In this document: positions 15,488-27,671 of the stretch, piece after piece
How positions within the stretch are numbered: the first letter of the stretch is position 1
Layout of the letters: the number at the start of each line of letters is the position of its first letter
From: Pigoraptor vietnamica
Lineage: Eukaryota > Opisthokonta > Filasterea
Length of the DNA stretch: 47,514 nucleotides
Assembly (NCBI GenBank): GCA_943704525.1
Contig: CALSCQ010003231.1
Coordinates: 1-47,514, forward strand
Direction: 5' to 3'
Notes under the pieces: generated by a model
Databases searched by the model: none
What the model saw: the letters and a program-made list of their open reading frames with translations, nothing else
Told to the model about the DNA's origin: nothing
Made by a program: the position numbers and the translations under genes

Positions 15488-18400
15488 AAGGGAGGAGGGG
15501 TGAGACAGAGAGAGAGGAGGAATGTGGCAATGACTCCCGCTGTTGTAATCGCGTGGCTTTGCACACACACATGTGTCTCGATGCACTCCACTTGGTGCTT
15601 GTAACATGTGCTTACAGAACGCCTGCGCAGCGCCCTCGGCCACATACGCCGACCACGGCGCATTTCGCAACACGCCCCTCGTCATCGACAACGGCTCTTA
15701 CGCCTGTCGCGCGGGATGGGCTGGCGAAGCGCAGCCGCGGCTGCAGTTCAAGAGCATGGTTGGGCGCATCCGGGCACAGAGCGAGGTCGGTCCCTCGTTA
15801 CAGTTGTGTGTTCATGTGTGTGTCGGCAAAACTGGATTGAGAGTTCGGAAACGGTTCATTTTTACGTGCTCTTATCGTGTGCGTTTGCGCAGATTTATGT
15901 CGGCAATGAAATTCGGGACGCGGAGCATTCCAAGTGGTCGCTTCGCACGCCGTTCGAGAACGACATTGTCGTCAATTACGCCACGCAGGAGGAGATCTTC
16001 GACCACATCTTCACCCGTCTCGGCATTAGCGGCAGTGGAGGGCGCCTGGGCCATCCCGTCGTGCTCACCGAGTGCCTTGCGAACCCGCCGGCGTGTCGCA
16101 AGGCCATGTCAGAGCTGCTGTTCGAGTGCTACGGCTGCCCGTCGGTCGCGTACGGCGTCGATGCGTTGTTCAGCTATGCGGGGGAAGGCGGACTCCTGCA
16201 AGGTACTGCTTGCCTTTCGGTTACACCGCACTTGTTGTTGTGCCACACAATTTTGTTCACCAGAGCTAACAGCGCGCGTTCACCCACAACGCACAGGAGG
16301 CACGCTCGCGGACGGCATCGTTCTCTCCTTTGGACACCATGCGACGAGCGTCCTCCCCGTCATTGGCGGTCGTTTCGCTGGATCTTACTGCAAGCGCGTC
16401 AATGTGGGCGCCAGTGACGTGTTGGCTCGCCTCCAGAGGATAGTGCATATGAGATACCCTCATCACAGGTGCGCCTTTTTTTGTCGCCACATTGGTGTGT
16501 TCTATAATTCATTTCGCTGTGGAGAAGGTGCGAGTCATTGGTCGCGTTACGTGGGCTTGCTTCGGGTCTGTTGAGTCTTAACGCGCTGTGTTGTGTCCAT
16601 CGTCCATCTCAGGGCGGCTTTCACTTCACTCCGAGCGAGCGAGGTCCTCCGCAAGCTGTGCGATGTGGCAACGAATTACGATGAAGCTCTCTCGCTGTTT
16701 TCTGGGCATCCGGCGGACGGTATTGATGCGCTGACGTATGCGAGGCAACACCCGTACGTTCGTGTGGTTGAATTCCCGCGCCCCGAGGCGTCGGAATCTG
16801 CGCCGGACGATGCGACCGCTGAGGCGAAAGAGAACAGGCGGAAGGCGCACTTGCAGAAGCTGCAGCTGATGATGGCAGAGCGGCGAAAGCAAAAGGTACG
16901 GCGAATGGGTCTTCGCTGGTATTACGCGGACCAGCTGCGGTGATATGTGGATGGTGGTACTTGCGCACAATCTCGTCGTGGCGATTGGCTAATATGCGTG
17001 CGATTGGGCTAATATGCGTGAAAATCTCGGTCGTAGGTCGCTGATATGGAAGAGCAGTTGCGAGAGATGGAGGCGCTCAAGGACAAAATTGCTGCGTCCG
17101 GTTCGAGCACGCTTACTCCCGCTCTCAAGAAGGCGCTCACAAAGGTTCGTGTAACGTTTCATACGAGCAAACACGTAAAGTTACGTGCGAGCAGAGACGT
17201 ATATGTTTCTTGTTTTTCTAATCACGCTTCCTGTGTCTCGCAGATGAGCATGTCCTCCGTAGAGGAGCTCGAGTCTGCGTGCATTGACGTTGCGGCGAAG
17301 GTCAAGAAAGCCAGGAACAAGATGAACGGCATTGTGGAGGAGGCCCCCGTCGCGGACACGCAGGAGGCGCTTGCGGCCAAGTTCCCCTTGGTGGACGTGC
17401 CGGACGAAGAGCTTGACGAGGGTCAGCGAAAGGAGAAGGTGAGGTGCTCGCTTTTACGGCGTGCGCCTTTTCCTGTCCCGGGCGAGGCACACTGTCGACT
17501 GACGGCGTTTTCGTGCTTGTGCCTGGTGCAGAGGAGACAGCGCTTTCTTAGGAGCGCCGCGGAAGGTCGCGCGCGTGCGAAGCGATTGCGAGAAGAGCGT
17601 CGAAGCTTGCTTTTGGAGAAGGAACGCCATCAGACGGAGGAGCGTGAGAAGGTGAGCCTCTTGTTCGTCCCCTTGTCTCCGAGGTTTTACAGTCCTGCAT
17701 GATGTTATCAATTCTGTTCGACTGTTTTCTCGCTCTCATTGGACGCTGATCTGCAGGATCCGGAGGGATGGCTCCGAGGGATGCGGTCGCGGAGAGAGGG
17801 CATTGTGGCTTGCATTGAAGACCGGCGACGAAAACGCTCCATGCTCAGCGATCGTCGCTCTGCGGCGTCGAAGCAGCGCATGCGCCTGATTGTCCAGCAG
17901 GTGTGCGTCTGAGGCCATCGCTTCTTACACGTATCAGTCAAATCGTGTGTTAACGCCGTCGTCACTTTCGCGTCCTCAGACTGACAATGCCCAGCGGCGG
18001 GCGCGGGATGGGAAGGCGGAGGACACCTTTGGCATGGACGACAGCGACTGGAACGTTTATCGCGAAATTGTGGGTGTCCGGAGCTGTGCTTTGCGTGCGA
18101 TTCAGTCAATCAAGCGCGAGGCCGTGGTTGACTCCGTGCGATTTTTTCTTGTGTGTGTGTGTGTTACAGCAAAAGCCAACGGAAGGGGACGACAGCGAAG
18201 GAGAGCGCGCCCTCAACGAGGAGCTGCAGGAGGTGGAGGGCTATCTGCGCAAATTCGATGCGGACTTTGAGGTCGGCGAGGCCAGCGCACCGGTGACTGT
18301 GATGGTGAGCTTCATTGTCGCTGGTGTTAGTTAGTTTCTATTATATAGGTATCGTACTTATTGTTCGTTGACAGTTGGCGACGTATGTTTGTCTGAATTG

Positions 18401-19162
18401 TTGGATGGTCTTGTCAATGGTGTTGTTTTTTTTTTATTGATTTGTACCTTGTGATTTTTTTTTAAATATTTTTTTGTGTTAATTTGTACCCTGTGGCCGG
18501 CAGGACGACAACTACTATCGCGTTGCGCTGGGTCTCGAGCGCTTCATGGCGCCCGAGATTCTCTTTCAGCCGGGAATGGTTGGCGTCGACCAGTGCGGCA
18601 TTGTGGACACGCTCGCTTTCGTCCTCAGGCGGATGGAGCTGGACGGCATCAGCGTGCCAAAGGTACGATGACTGAGGTCTCGGTCTGGGTTTTCATTTTT
18701 TGTTTCGTTGACTTTCTTTTTTTTTTTTTTTGGGTTCCGTTTTTCCCTTCATGCTTTTTTCCCCCATTTATTCGGTCTCGTTAGTGCGCTCGAGTTTTCG
18801 TTTAATTGCGGTGGAGCCAAATGAATGCCTGTCAACTTGTGCATTAGCTCATTCCGTGTGTTGATTTCTTCCAGCGCTATTTCGTAACCGGAGGCGGCTC
18901 TGCTTTTCCCTCGATGACGGCCCGTGTGGCCTGCGATGTGCGGTCCATCCGCCCAGCCGGTGAAGAGTTTCTCGTGGCGGCGGCAGCGCACCCGTTCACC
19001 AGCGCATGGGAGGGCGCGAGCAAGTGGGCGTCATTTGACGGGGGTTCTCTGTTGAAGAGCGGCGCCATTTCGCGCGCTGACTTTGACGAGAAGGGACACG
19101 ACTATCTTCGCGAGCATGCCGTCTCGAACCCGTATACGCCTGCGCTGGGAGACGCGCCGTGA
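15285..19162 (+). CDS. ARP5: Actin-related protein 5 (INO80 complex subunit)
   Basis: Thirteen exons join in frame to 736 residues: 15285-15336, 15631-15785, 15893-16202, 16297-16468, 16613-16895, 17037-17144, 17244-17438, 17532-17651, 17757-17900, 17980-18069, 18170-18304, 18504-18662 and 18875-19162. The actin fold opens with NTPLVIDNGSYACRAGWAGE and continues HPVVLTECLANPPACRKAMS and SFGHHATSVLPVIGG. A long charged, partly coiled-coil insertion (about residues 280-550) follows, then EILFQPGMVGVDQCGI, RYFVTGGGSAFPSM and the ARP5-type ending EKGHDYLREHAVSNPY. The insertion and the SNPY ending separate ARP5 from other ARPs. ARP5 pairs with Ies6 in INO80 and couples ATP hydrolysis to nucleosome sliding in the nucleus. 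The length is close to yeast Arp5. Introns 6-11 are all phase 0. Confidence 0.95.
15410..15486. repeat. (TG)n microsatellite in ARP5 intron 1
   Basis: About 38 uninterrupted TG units on the plus strand, inside intron 15337-15630, well upstream of its acceptor. Confidence 0.95.
16981..17020 (+). repeat. 20-bp tandem duplication near the 3' end of ARP5 intron 5
   Basis: GCGATTGGCTAATATGCGTG is followed directly by a near copy carrying one extra G. Each copy holds a GCTAAT core that resembles a branch site, 16-50 bp before the acceptor at 17036. Duplication of the branch-site segment is an inference. Confidence 0.7.
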
Positions 19163-19397
19163 GTGAAGTCGGCGAAGGCGGCGGCGTGGCGAGTGGTGCG
19201 GCGGGACCCGCCCTCGCTCAATCGATTTATTCCTGAATATGTGAGGACCTAAAAACCGCGGGACTCGTGTTCATTCGTTAGACGAGCAATTTGGGTCCTC
19301 TTCACAAGTCGACACATGACATGTATCGGTACAGCGGGCTTTCCTCGGCTACTCTAAATATTCCAGATAAGGCCAACAACCGCACCCCAAACACATT

Positions 19398-22300
19398 TTA
19401 GTCGTCTTGGTCAGGACCCTCGTCCACAATCTCTGGCATATCATCGTCGCTGTCGGCCGCACCCGTGTTGTTGCCGTCCCGCTCGGCGACGGTCCGCTTC
19501 CGGGAGTCCGTATGATGTCCAGCAGTCGTCGCTGGCGAACGTGGAATGACAACGGCCGGCACTCGCTCAATCTCCATAGGTACCCTTCCGTCCTGCGAGA
19601 GAAAAAAAAAAAAGGAAAAGTTAGAATCGAATTATTAACGGAAAAACAACGTATCTGCCACATACGATTTACACAGCACTTGCGCGACGAGTTATCCGCG
19701 CGATATCAAGGAGACTACAAACCTCAGCGCTTCCTGTCATCGTCGTGTCCGCAGTGCGACCACTGAAAAAGGGAGCGGCCGTGGAAGGCGTCACCGAAAC
19801 GGCCGGCTGAGCGATCACAGGCTGCGCAATCGGCAATGTCGGCGCCGCTGCAAAACGCTGCTCAGCATGTAAGTCTGCACCAGGCAGGACGCGCTTTGCC
19901 TCGACGCCCTCCATCGACCCCCCCAGGGCCTCTCCGGTCGCCTCCACCACCGGCAGAGAAGTGTTGTCCATCGTTGGCTGCATCGCGCTCCACCCGAGGC
20001 CACGCGCCCCAAAGCCGCCGCCCGAAATCGGCGCATTCTCTGCGCGGCCTTCGACTTCGGGTTTGCCGTGTTCGTCCGCGTTGTCGGATTGAATATTTCG
20101 GCGCGGCACGGGAAGGAGAGGATGTACCATGGCATCCAGCGCAACAAGACACTGTTCGGCTACCGCGCGCACCTGCACGCGGAAAGAAAAAATGTTTGTT
20201 GAGATTAGGCGCCGAAGGGTCTCGGAGCAAACCGAAAGTGAGTTTCCTATTGTTTTCGACGTGCGCATGACTTGCCTCCAGTGACGGATCCTGTGCGAAC
20301 GACCGAATCAGCGCAAGGATGGCGTGCACGCGTGTCGCACTGAGTGAAGAGAAGGCGGCCACCGTAGACCCCATGGCGCCAACAAGGGCGGCGCGGCAGT
20401 GCGCTTGCGAATACGGTCCCGGAAACGCAGCCGGCGCGTTCTGGCAGCGCTGCACGGCCGTCGCACTACCGACGAGCGTGCTTTCGAGACCGCGGCGCGT
20501 CGGCGCCGGGATGGACGCGGCGTATGCATTCACGATCACCGGGATAGCTACGCGATTATGTGGGTGAGTGCGAATGTTCATATGCCACGCTGAATACAGC
20601 ACTCATTTAAACCAAAATGTACTGTAGTGATTTCGCACTTACACTCGAGTGCCTTGAGCGCGACAATGTGCGCAGAGCTCGCGTGGACGCTGTTCGCGGC
20701 GATCGGAGCGGACGCCTCCTCAAGCTTCCGCCGCTTGCCCGGGCGCATCTGCAGCAAAAGCGCCGGAGCCAAGTCAGCACAGATTGGGTTTTAGCGATCG
20801 ACGCTTGAAAAATGCGGACCAATGATGAAATTGATATTGGACACATTCGGACGCACCCGCTCGACCTCTTTCGCCTCTCCGGCAGCGCCATCGTCCTCGG
20901 CGACCCGCACGTCGTTAACCACCGCCGAGACGAACTCGTCGATCGTGGCGACGGATGCCGCCGGACCGCACGCTATTGTCACCGCTCGCGCACAGTCGTA
21001 AGCGGCGGCGCGAACACGACTGCACAATGGAGTGCGTTACTACGACAGCGAGAGTGCCAATACCCGTGAAAGGCCCAAAAATGGGTACGCGTGCAAGCCC
21101 ACAGATTTTCCAGTGCTCAAAACTGGATGCGCAAGCTCACCCCTTCTCCCTGTCTGTTCCTGGGCCACGAGTCGCGCTCAGCGCCTTCGAACACATTCGC
21201 CAAATAGACGAAGCATAGGGCATCGCGTTGCCTCCACAGCTGCGCACATCGAGGCGCCGTGTTGAATTAGAGTGGGCGAACACGACAGACAGGCTCTTTC
21301 TGTCAAGTTTCGTGATGACGCACCTCACGACAAGGGCTTGCACAAGGGAGAGAGCGGCATTGTGGAACCGCCCCATCGCCAGCGCGGGAATGTCCAGCAG
21401 TCCTCCGCGCACTCCGCCCTGAACGGCACAAGAGAGGCCTCGTGAGTATGACATTTGCACACACAAGAAAGCGAGCGTACAAATCATTCCGCCGTTTGAA
21501 ATTTCCCATGACATACCACTGCGCGGTCGTCCCACGCCAAGACGCGCGTGGAGAGGCCCATGACTTCCTCAACGGGCACCGAAACGAGAAACGTCGCGTC
21601 CGAGAGGAGCATTTCCGACGCAGCAGCTGCCGCAGCCTCAAAGTAATACGAGGCCGAAGGCGACCCCGCGACGATGGGAGCGGCCGCGCGCAAACGATCT
21701 CCCACTCGGGACTGCGACGGCTGTGCCGTCCGGCTCTTTGGAACGGAGGCGTGCGCGCTCTCGAACGTCTCGTTCAGATAAGCAACAAGTGCCTCCAACT
21801 GCGCGCGCCATGCCACTGCTTGCGGCGTGGACGTCGACGCGGTGTGCTGGCCGCCCTGCGACTGCGACCCGTCCGCCGACTGCCCGCCCGGCGCACTCGC
21901 GGCAGCCGGAACACGCGCCAGACACTCGCGCGCTGCTCTCGCAACCGACGGACACGCATCAAAGACGCTCGTAATGCACACTGCCTCAACGCCGTCCACG
22001 TGCGGCCTCATGACACCAGGATAGGCGGTTAGACAGCGAGAGAGTGCGGCAATCGCAGCCACGCGTGTGGACGACGGGGAGCGTGCACCGGCGAGATCCA
22101 CGCAAGACGCGACAAAGCGGGCGACGTGGGACGCGGCCATGTCGCGGCGTTGGTCCGGCGTGTGCGATGCCACCGTCAGAATGCGGCTGCCCACCTCGAT
22201 CGCGCACCGGTGCGACGTGTGCGGGTCAGCGGGCCTCTTGAGGATCTGCAGAGTGGCCGTCATCCACGCGGCCGCAGACTCGGCGAAGATGCCCGGCGTG

Positions 22301-22730
22301 CACTGCCGTAACATGGCGCGGAGAAGAGAGAGGCCGCACCAACGCGCGGCCGCATCGCCAGAGAGCAGAAGCGAGTTGACTTTCTTGACCCATTTCTGAA
22401 TGACGAGTGTCGCGGCGTCGCTCGCATGCTGTGCCACAGCGCACGTGTGAGTCGACAGTTACATGGCACACGGCAGCACTAAAAAAGGCAAGCAATGTGG
22501 GACACACTCATAAGATGACAGAGCACGCATAATAAATGCGAGACTGCAAGACCGGCATCACACACCAGCCGCCCGTCGAACAGCCGGTGCGCCTCCACCG
22601 CCGAGAGAACTCCATGAAGATCGCGCGCCAGCGTCGCATCGTCCGCAGCAAACGTCGTCAGTAGCGTCTGAGACGCCGCCGACGCGTCCATTCTGCAGCT
22701 GCTGTCGAATAGGCGTGCGAAAGGGTCCAT
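19398..22730 (-). CDS. PELP1: PELP1/Rix1-type pre-60S ribosome assembly factor
   Basis: Nine exons join to 818 residues: 22730-22566, 22428-21517, 21418-21324, 21239-21141, 21019-20857, 20748-20643, 20547-20276, 20172-19723 and 19592-19398. The helical-repeat body matches the RIX1/PELP1 family: ARWCGLSLLRAMLRQCTPGI, CLTAYPGVMRPHVD, ARECLARVPAAASA and FLVSVPVEEVMG. Then follow a CGG block at the exon 3/4 join, KRRKLEEAS, and VRAVAEQCLVALDAMVHPLL. It ends in an acidic MPEIVDEGPDQDD tail, but lacks the very long Glu/Pro region of vertebrate PELP1. In yeast and animals this protein scaffolds the Rix1 (PELP1-TEX10-WDR18) complex, which acts on pre-60S particles and ITS2 processing. The exon 3/4 frame was chosen because only it links to exon 5. 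Intron 7 (20173-20275) starts with GC (GAG|GCAAGT) rather than GT. A second ATG at 22691 is also possible. Confidence 0.85.
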
Positions 22731-23085
22731 CCACAGTTTCACCTCTCGTTTTTTTTGTCGTCAGCACGTGTGTTACTCCTTCCACTTGCCAAACTTTTTC
22801 CGAGATCTCGCCAAAGAGTACCGAGATCTCGCCAACTTTTTTCCGAGAAAACTCCCACCCCAGCAACCAATGGCGTGCGTGCGTTCCGACTTTGTCGAGG
22901 TTGCGACAAAATTTCGCCGTTCAAAAAACGCACTTGTCACACACACACAAACACACACACACGCGCACGCACACACAACACGCGCATGCACACACAGACA
23001 CACTCGGCACCCTCGACTGAAGCCGTTAATTTGTTGTCGTAAGATTGGCTGCCCTTTTTGTTTGTGGCAATTTGATGCAGCGAGA
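22731..23085. promoter_or_regulatory. Divergent promoter region of PELP1 and the USP-domain gene
   Basis: 355 bp lie between two divergent starts. A direct repeat of CCGAGATCTCGCCAA occurs near 22800 and 22820, each copy containing the palindrome CGAGATCTCG. A (CA)n run lies at 22941-22992. The palindromic pair is a candidate factor site shared by the two genes. Confidence 0.5.
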
Positions 23086-24047
23086 ATGACGCCGCCGCGC
23101 GTGTGGATTGTCGCGGTGAACAGCTCGACGGCCTCGTCGCGGGCGTACGAGTTTCTGCAGGCGCTCCTGAAGAACTCGAGGTTCAAGGATGAAGTCTACG
23201 GTGTGTTTGTTGCGGCTTGATACGGTGTCTTGCGAGACTCTGAAGAGAATGTCGATGTAGTGTTTGCAGCTGCTTTGTTGCGCTTGCCCTGCGTGTGTGA
23301 CGAGATGCGCGGAGAATGTTTTTTTGTCGCGACCTCATTCATGGGGTGGTATTCCTCTGTGTGAAGAGACGGAGATTGAAATTCCGTGCGATCGCATTTG
23401 CGCGCTGTGTGTTGAGATCGACGATAAATGTTTGTTGATGGCGCTGCGTGCACCCCAACCGTACCATCGAATTGACGGTTGTTGGACGTCGCAGCGTACC
23501 ACGTGTACGAACCATCGGAACAGGCGTCGCTACCCGCGAGTCAGCGCGCTGATTACATTCGGAAGACGTACGATCAGCTCGGCATGGAGTGGAAGGTATT
23601 TCATCCCAACACGCAACACATAGCACCCAAACACGCAACATGTAGAGTACTTTGTAGTTCTCCTACGCATTCGCTGCAATCGCACGCAACACATAACATA
23701 CTTTCTACGAACACAAAGCGCGTTTGCATGTGGGAGGTGTTTTGTGGACCTAACGCATCTGTCGGTTATTTTCTTGGCAGATGAAAGCGGCGGGCTCGCA
23801 GCATCTCAAGTTTCAGGCCGGCACGGTCGAAAAGAAGGGCCGCCACATTCACCAGTGCATTGCGGACATCGCAAAGCAACACACGGCAGATTATATTGTC
23901 GTCGGTTCCGGTCGCGCCGAGCGCAAGTGAGTGTTGTGCCGTGTGTAGCTGATTTTGTGTGTGCGTGTGTGTGTGTGTGTGCGTGTGTGTGTGTGTTTTT
24001 GTGTGTGTGTGCGTGCGTGTGTGTGCGCGTGCGTGTTTGTGTGTGTG

Positions 24048-24078
<31 letters not shown>

Positions 24079-24083
24079 TTGTG

Positions 24084-24114
<31 letters not shown>

Positions 24115-25354
24115 TTGTGTGTGTGCGTGCGTGTGTGTGTGCGTGTTTTCAGTGCGGTGTATGTGCGTGCGTGGACGCGTGTATATTCTGTATGTGAACT
24201 GGCCAAAAGTTCCTTGCGAATTGCTCACCGATGCCGCTCGATGTGATGTAATCCAGGGAAACGCTCGGCAGCGTGGCGTTCCACTTGCTTGGCGTGGCCA
24301 ACTGCGCCGTTCTGTGCGTCAAGACACAGGCGCTCCACAAGGCCCCGTCGGTGATGCAGTGAGTTTGCGGCGGCTGAACGTGGTGTCGATTAAGGGTCAC
24401 GCACGCATTCACCGCTTCGTTTTTGCACACGCCTGCATGCGCAAGGGTCACGCACACATTCACCGCTTCGTTTTTGCACACGCCTTGCATGCGCAAGGGT
24501 CACGCACACATTCACCGCTTCGTTTTTGCACACGCCTGCGTGTTACATGTTCACTTGCGTTGTCTATCAACGTTGCTCACACACGCTTCCGCGCGTCCGT
24601 TTGTGCCAGCTTCATGCTCGCGGTCAACGACAGCAAGGCGTCTGAACAGGCGCTCGAGGAGGTGTCTGCCTTTGTTCCGCCGCACAAGCTCACGGTGGTG
24701 AACTGCTCGTTGAATCCGAAGGAGAGCGAGTCGGTTGTCAAGAGCTACACGAAGAAGGTCGCGGACAAGAAGGTGCGGGCCTCATCCTCTGCCGCGCACG
24801 TCCCTCGTGGCTGGGAGATGTTACCACCCTCTTGCTTTTCTGGACACGGTCGCTTTATTTAGGCCACTTTTTTTTCTTTATTTCCCTCTTCTTTGTGTAT
24901 GCTTCCACGGAATGTAGAGCAATCCTTGTCCTCCCACCTCCCCTCTTCCTTTGGTCACACACATGCCAATTGCTTATTCTGCTGGTGCGTTTGCGCAGAT
25001 TGACGCCGAGGTTATAGGGCGGGCCATTCAGCAGGCGCGCTCTGTCGGCGAGGAGATCTGCGAGGCTGCCGACGACTACGACGTGGACCTCATCATCCTC
25101 GGACACCTCAGGTGAGCGCGCGTGCTGAATGCGCGCGATAAGGGCCGTCTGCTGTCACGGAGGCCGTTTACGCTGGCGTAGTCGGGGACGCACACCTGTT
25201 ATGTTTGCCGGTCCGACCTTGTCGATTCGTTTTCTTTGGAGTTTCCTCTGAAAATCGCCCCTAATCTCCCATCGCAAGCACTGAGACGATGGGATCCGTG
25301 TCCAAGTACACGGTCAAGAATGCTCAGCGACACGTCCTCGTCATCCGCAAATAG
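23086..25354 (+). CDS. Tandem universal stress protein (USP) domain protein
   Basis: Seven exons join to 271 residues: 23086-23200, 23495-23595, 23781-23926, 24257-24358, 24610-24772, 24999-25111 and 25279-25354. Two USP folds can be read. The first runs from RVWIVAVNSSTASSRAYEFL to ADYIVVGSGRAERKETLGSV, ending NCAVLCVK. The second runs from HFMLAVNDSKASEQALEEVS to VDLIILGHLSTETMGSVSKY, ending QRHVLVIRK. Both keep the beta1 AVNxS and the glycine-rich G-x-(9)-GS nucleotide-loop layout of ATP-binding USPs. USPs bind ATP/AMP and respond to stress; the partner here is unknown. The last acceptor is CGCAAG|C, an unusual A before AG, but phase and family match (GSVS...VLVI) support it. The gene starts 355 bp from divergent PELP1 and ends 258 bp from convergent GAE. 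Confidence 0.85.
23957..24150. repeat. Long imperfect (TG)n tract in USP-gene intron 3
   Basis: About 190 bp of TG repeats with scattered CG and TT interruptions, inside intron 23927-24256. Confidence 0.95.
24394..24543. repeat. 51-bp minisatellite, three copies, in USP-gene intron 4
   Basis: Copies start at 24394, 24445 and 24497, each beginning GGGTCACGCAC and containing TTCACCGCTTCGTTTTTGCA. The third copy diverges at its end. It occupies most of intron 24359-24609. Confidence 0.95.
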
Positions 25355-25612
25355 CACTGCTCCCTTGCATACGCTCGGAATTTGCGCGCTCGCTCTCGTG
25401 TGCACGCACGCATTGTTTTAGCGCACACCAACGTCACTCTGCGTCACCCTCTGCCATTGCGCGGTTGTCTATGGCACTTGCGTTGTCATCGTTTTTGAAA
25501 ATATATTGGGAGAGAAAAACTTGCGCCGTGACTGCAGTTCAACCACGCCACCATCGCATCCGCTCTCTCTCTCTCTCTCTGTGTGCGCGCGCGTGCGCAA
25601 TGCGACTCCATC

Positions 25613-27671
25613 TCACACGCCCTCCGAACGCGACGGCACCCAGTGGTAATCGCAATACCACGCCACAAACTTTTCGACGCCGTCGGAGAGGGACGTCGTC
25701 GGCACGTAACCGAGACGCTCCTTGGCCTTGGCAACATCGGCAAAAGTGACCGACACATCGCCTGCAGAGCAAGACGCGAAGAATGAGAATGGGGAAAACA
25801 GGAGAAAGCCAAATAAAGTGCGACATGGGCCAAAGAAGGAGGAAGGAATGGAGGGCAAGGAACACACAAAATTGCACACGAGCGATAACTCAACAGACCG
25901 CCAATCACACACACAACGCACCTCCGTACACCGTCTTGTACTCGACCGACGCCTTCTTCCCCGTCGCCCGCTCAATGTTCTCAATCAGCTGCGTCACCGT
26001 TTGGGGTGCGCTGTTGCCGAGGTTGAAGATCTCGCAGCGCGCGCCGAGGTCGACGGCGCCGACGATTCCCGTCACAATGTCGTCGACATACGTGAAGTCG
26101 CGGAGCAACTCGGAGCCGTCGTTGTTTCGGAAGACGGTGAGCTGCTTTCCAGAGACAATGTCCTGCACAGAGTAGAGATGTGTTACAATGGGACAAAAGC
26201 GCGCGCATACACGCCCACGCCCACACACACTCGTACGCGATAAACATGCACACACATACAAGGACGCACCCTTGTGAACGAATAGATGGCCATGTCCGGG
26301 CGACCGTACGGCCCGTACACTGTGAAAAAGCGGAGACCCGTGACAGCGAGGCCGTGCACGTGGTTGTAAGCGTGCGCAATCTCCTCATTCGATTTCTTCG
26401 TCGCGCCGTACAGAGACGCAGGCCGATCGACCACGTCCGTTTCGGCGAAAGGCGTCTTCGTGTTGAGCCCATACACGGAGGAAGACGACGCGTACGCGAT
26501 CTTGATGTCGCGGCGGCTCGCTTGGTTCTCGAGGCGAATGGCCTACAGCGAGAAATCGCACAATTTATAAGTCAAGCGCACACCAGCGGCCACTGACTAG
26601 TAGTTATTCAGGTTGAGGCCAAGTACAACTTGCGAGTTGGCACACACCTCCAGCACCGTAACGAACCCCTGGACATTCGCGCGAATGTACGTGAGCGGCT
26701 GTTCCACGGCAAAGCGGACGCCCGCCTGCGCCGCGAGGTGGACCACGTGCGACACGCGCGCGCCGGAGAGAACGCGCGAGACAAGGGCCATGTCGCAAAT
26801 GTCGCCCGTGATCACGCTGGGAAAAAGTGGCGAAAAGTGGCGTCCGTTCAGTGCCAGCACCACGAGAGACGGACATGCCCCGGGCGAAGAAATAGATAAA
26901 TCACCCAACGCACGCCGGAAAGCTATAGACGACAAGCTGTGTCAGAGTGTCGGTAGCGATGTGCAACGCCCATTCACCTGATTCCCTTTGCTGCCAACAT
27001 GCTGGCGCGATCCCTCTTCAGCTGGACATTGTAGTAGTCGTTGTAGTTGTCCAGGCCGAGCACAACGTCGCCGCGCGCGCGCAACCGAAGAGCTGCGACA
27101 GCACATGTTAGGGATGTCGGAGAAAATATTACCACCAGTTACCCCCAGTCAAATGAGTGCGTCGCGAACGTGAGATTTCGAGTAACGCACCAGTGTGAAA
27201 GCCGATGAAGCCAGCCGCGCCCGTCACGAGGACGACCTTGGCGTCGGGACGAAGTTGCGACTCGGACAAAACTTTCGCAAGTACGCTGTCCACGTGCGCG
27301 GAGGCGGTCGCAACAGACTTCGAAGTCGTGTGCGGCGCACTGCGTGGGACATCTCCCCGCGATTGCGTCTTATCCTTCGACGCCCTCAGCGATTCAACCT
27401 CCGCCTTCAGCTGCGCGTTCTCTGCGTGAAGAGCCGTCATGGCCTCGCGCATCGAGACATTCTCGGCGAGGGCGCGCGCCTTCTCTGCCAGCGCGGTTGC
27501 AACCAACTCGCGGATGCTCCGCAGGCTCTCCACGAGTTGCGCTTCGTCACCGGCGGAAAGTGCCGCGCACGCGTCCAAGGTGAGTTCGGCGAGTGCATCT
27601 TCGGCGAGTTTCGAATCGGCACCAGGAAGAGGTGTCGCGGCGGACACGGCCGCGTGCGGGCCTGGCACCAT
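25613..27671 (-). CDS. UDP-glucuronate 4-epimerase-like extended SDR with N-terminal coiled-coil extension
   Basis: Six exons join to 475 residues: 27671-27191, 27092-26978, 26816-26648, 26542-26270, 26162-25922 and 25761-25613. From about residue 145 it is an extended SDR: KVVLVTGAAGFIGFHTGA (NAD loop GxxGxxG), GLDNYNDYYNVQLKRDR, HLAAQAGVRFAVEQPLTYI and SSSSVYGLN. The catalytic pair is YGATK (Tyr about 300, Lys about 304). RFFTVYGPYGRPDMAI, RDFTYVDDIVTG and NLGNSAPQTV follow. These blocks fit UDP-glucuronate 4-epimerases, which make UDP-galacturonate. The first 145 residues are not part of the family. They contain a helical stretch (RELVATALAEKARALAENVS, then LHAENAQLKAEVESL) predicted to form a coiled coil, where plant GAE enzymes have a Golgi membrane anchor. 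Other nucleotide-sugar epimerase specificities cannot be excluded. Confidence 0.88.

Noticed and set aside
21137-21418. Alternative frame for PELP1 exon 4 using a GTC|GTGAGG donor (LWRQRDALCFVYLANVF)
   Set aside because: It reads well but cannot join exon 5 without hitting a stop. The chosen frame links to exon 5 and matches the PELP1 CG... block.
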